Shown piece by piece: positions 5,920 to 7,039 of a stretch of 7,039 bases of DNA. Origin of the DNA: Alistipes sp. (lineage in GTDB: Bacteria; Bacteroidota; Bacteroidia; Bacteroidales; Rikenellaceae); contig JAHZDG010000063.1 in assembly GCA_019422485.1 (NCBI GenBank), positions 1 to 7,039 of the forward strand, read 5' to 3'. Both the position numbers and the translations under genes were made by a program. Under the pieces are notes generated by a model that worked only from the letters and a program-made list of their open reading frames with translations, had not been told where the DNA came from and searched no databases. Each line of letters begins with the position of its first letter. Position 1 is the first letter of the stretch.

Positions 5920-7038
5920 CTATTCAATGATTTCGCAAACCGTATCGAGCCGTTTGCCGTGTGAAATCTTGGCATCGAATTCTACCACGGATACATTACG
6001 TTCCGGATCATAGTAGGCATTGTCGCCTTTCCATTTGCCCCGGAAAGTGATGATCGTGCTATCCTTTTCCGAAGTCGGATCCACATAGGTGATATATACC
6101 TTGTTGCCTTCACGACGGAACACCATGATGATCTCTTCGGCAATATCCAGAATTTCGATCTTGTCGTCGACCTTCAGGGTGGTCTTCGGAGCGAAGAACA
6201 CGCAACGTACCGTACCGTCATCGAAACGAACAGCATGTACGTCATCCGACTGTTTGAGGATCGTGAATCCGGGGTGGGCAATCAGCGAATCCAGCCCCTG
6301 TTCGTTCGTGCGAGGCATCACCACATAGCTGTAGGTTGCTGCACGCGGATTCACCCCGTGATGAATCGCCAGATTGAACACTTCGGCCGACACCGGATCA
6401 TCCGACGAGTCGAAATGGATGGCATGCCAACTGCCGGTCTGTATGCCTGAGGTATAAGAAACTTGCTGACGCTGCGGGAAGTAATACCCTACCTGATCGT
6501 GCAGCACGGCCTGCAGTCGGTCACCCGAGAAGCTGGCCATGGGAGTATATCCGGACGCCCCTTCGGTTTTGGCCCGCGGTTCTTCCCGACGGAACGTCTG
6601 ATTGACGGCCGTAGTCACCGGCTGACCGTTGGCGCTGGAAATATCCGAACCCAGACAGAGAATATAACGGTCCGTAAAATACCACGATTTGTTGGCTTTC
6701 AGTCCGTCGGCATCGACCCGCATAACCGATACGCCGTAGTTGTCACCCACCAGACCGCCAACAATGTCGGATTTACCCTTGATCCGACGGTCTTCCTGCG
6801 GGAAATCGTTGTGGTCGGCCACGTTGCAAGTCACGCCCGGTACCCGGGTCCAATCCCATACGGGATAGATGTTATTATATTCGCCGCCGTCCTGATAGAT
6901 CATCAACGAACCGTTGGCCATCACTTCGCATTTGCGGTTTTCGCCGTTGACCGCTTCGGCTCCCACCGTCCGGTCGGAACACATCTTCAATACGGCCACC
7001 CACTCGCCCCCACCCATATAGGTCCTCTCCGCCACACA
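5920..7038 (-). CDS. Polysaccharide lyase family 8 enzyme, C-terminal part (partial)
   Basis: The minus-strand frame ends in TAG at 5920-5922 and stays open to the right edge, giving 372 residues; the GTG at 7035-7033 is internal. PL8 enzymes (hyaluronate, chondroitin AC and xanthan lyases) cleave uronic-acid-containing polysaccharides by beta-elimination and are usually 650-1000 residues. This is their beta super-sandwich and C-terminal domain. Recognisable elements in protein order are a KMCSDRT segment (KMSSxR in relatives) and EAVNGEN (6957-6937), whose E and N three residues apart match the conserved Glu/Asn pair of the chondroitinase AC active-site region. Next come WDWTRVPG (6858-6835) and HHGVNPRAATYSYVVMP (6363-6313), the hallmark of the family's last sandwich. 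The catalytic Tyr/His/Asn/Arg of the alpha-toroid domain and any signal peptide lie outside the window, so activity and substrate cannot be judged. It converges on the GH106-like gene and is transcribed independently. Confidence 0.9.
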   Translation of the reverse strand, partial: CVAERTYMGGGEWVAVLKMCSDRTVGAEAVNGENRKCEVMANGSLMIYQDGGEYNNIYPVWDWTRVPGVTCNVADHNDFPQEDRRIKGKSDIVGGLVGDNYGVSVMRVDADGLKANKSWYFTDRYILCLGSDISSANGQPVTTAVNQTFRREEPRAKTEGASGYTPMASFSGDRLQAVLHDQVGYYFPQRQQVSYTSGIQTGSWHAIHFDSSDDPVSAEVFNLAIHHGVNPRAATYSYVVMPRTNEQGLDSLIAHPGFTILKQSDDVHAVRFDDGTVRCVFFAPKTTLKVDDKIEILDIAEEIIMVFRREGNKVYITYVDPTSEKDSTIITFRGKWKGDNAYYDPERNVSVVEFDAKISHGKRLDTVCEIIE

Positions 7039-7039
7039 C

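Noticed and set aside
7033..7035. GTG as the start of the minus-strand PL8 gene
   Set aside because: The frame stays open to the window edge, and the sequence here is mid-protein for PL8, well after the catalytic alpha domain.
1..7039. Search for CRISPR arrays, tRNA genes, insertion sequences, toxin-antitoxin or defence genes
   Set aside because: No spaced direct repeats, cloverleaf-like sequence, transposase motifs or small paired genes were seen. The window is almost fully occupied by four enzyme genes.

Overview
The window reads as part of a carbohydrate-degradation region from a fairly GC-rich member of the Bacteroidota, probably a gut Bacteroidales of the Alistipes/Rikenellaceae kind. 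That assignment is an inference from four things: no Shine-Dalgarno sequence before the starts, a TAnnTTTG-type promoter box, an outer-membrane-type lipoprotein glycosidase, and a PL8 lyase. Lentisphaerae or Planctomycetes also carry many URO-D-like, GH38 and GH106-like genes and are not strictly excluded. No tRNA, rRNA, mobile element, CRISPR array or integration site was seen.

Layout, left to right. (1) Bases 3-902 (+) hold the last 299 residues of a uroporphyrinogen-decarboxylase-fold protein, probably cytoplasmic, whose start lies before the window. (2) After 18 bases comes a complete GH38 alpha-mannosidase (921-3464, +) with a twin-arginine signal peptide and an intact zinc/nucleophile set. 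These two genes probably share a transcript that ends at a 12-bp hairpin at 3472-3498. (3) An AT-rich intergenic stretch (3465-3633) holds that terminator and a candidate Bacteroidota promoter. (4) A complete lipoprotein of the GH106 (alpha-L-rhamnosidase)-like class follows (3634-5841, +), in a short form that stops after the core domains. (5) A 15-bp perfect hairpin at 5865-5898 separates it from a convergent gene. (6) That gene (5920-7038, -) is the C-terminal part of a polysaccharide lyase family 8 enzyme (hyaluronate/chondroitin/xanthan lyase type) whose N-terminal catalytic alpha domain lies beyond the right edge.

Taken together, the window encodes three extracytoplasmic glycan-cleaving enzymes of different classes (mannosidase, probable rhamnosidase-like hydrolase, uronic-acid lyase) and one cytoplasmic URO-D-like enzyme of unknown reaction. 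This fits an organism that dismantles complex host or plant glycans. No SusC/SusD pair or regulator is visible, so the window cannot be called a complete polysaccharide utilization locus. I found no clear evidence of a previously undescribed system. The most interesting points are the pairing of an atypical URO-D-like protein with a Tat-exported mannosidase, and the shortened GH106-like lipoprotein.
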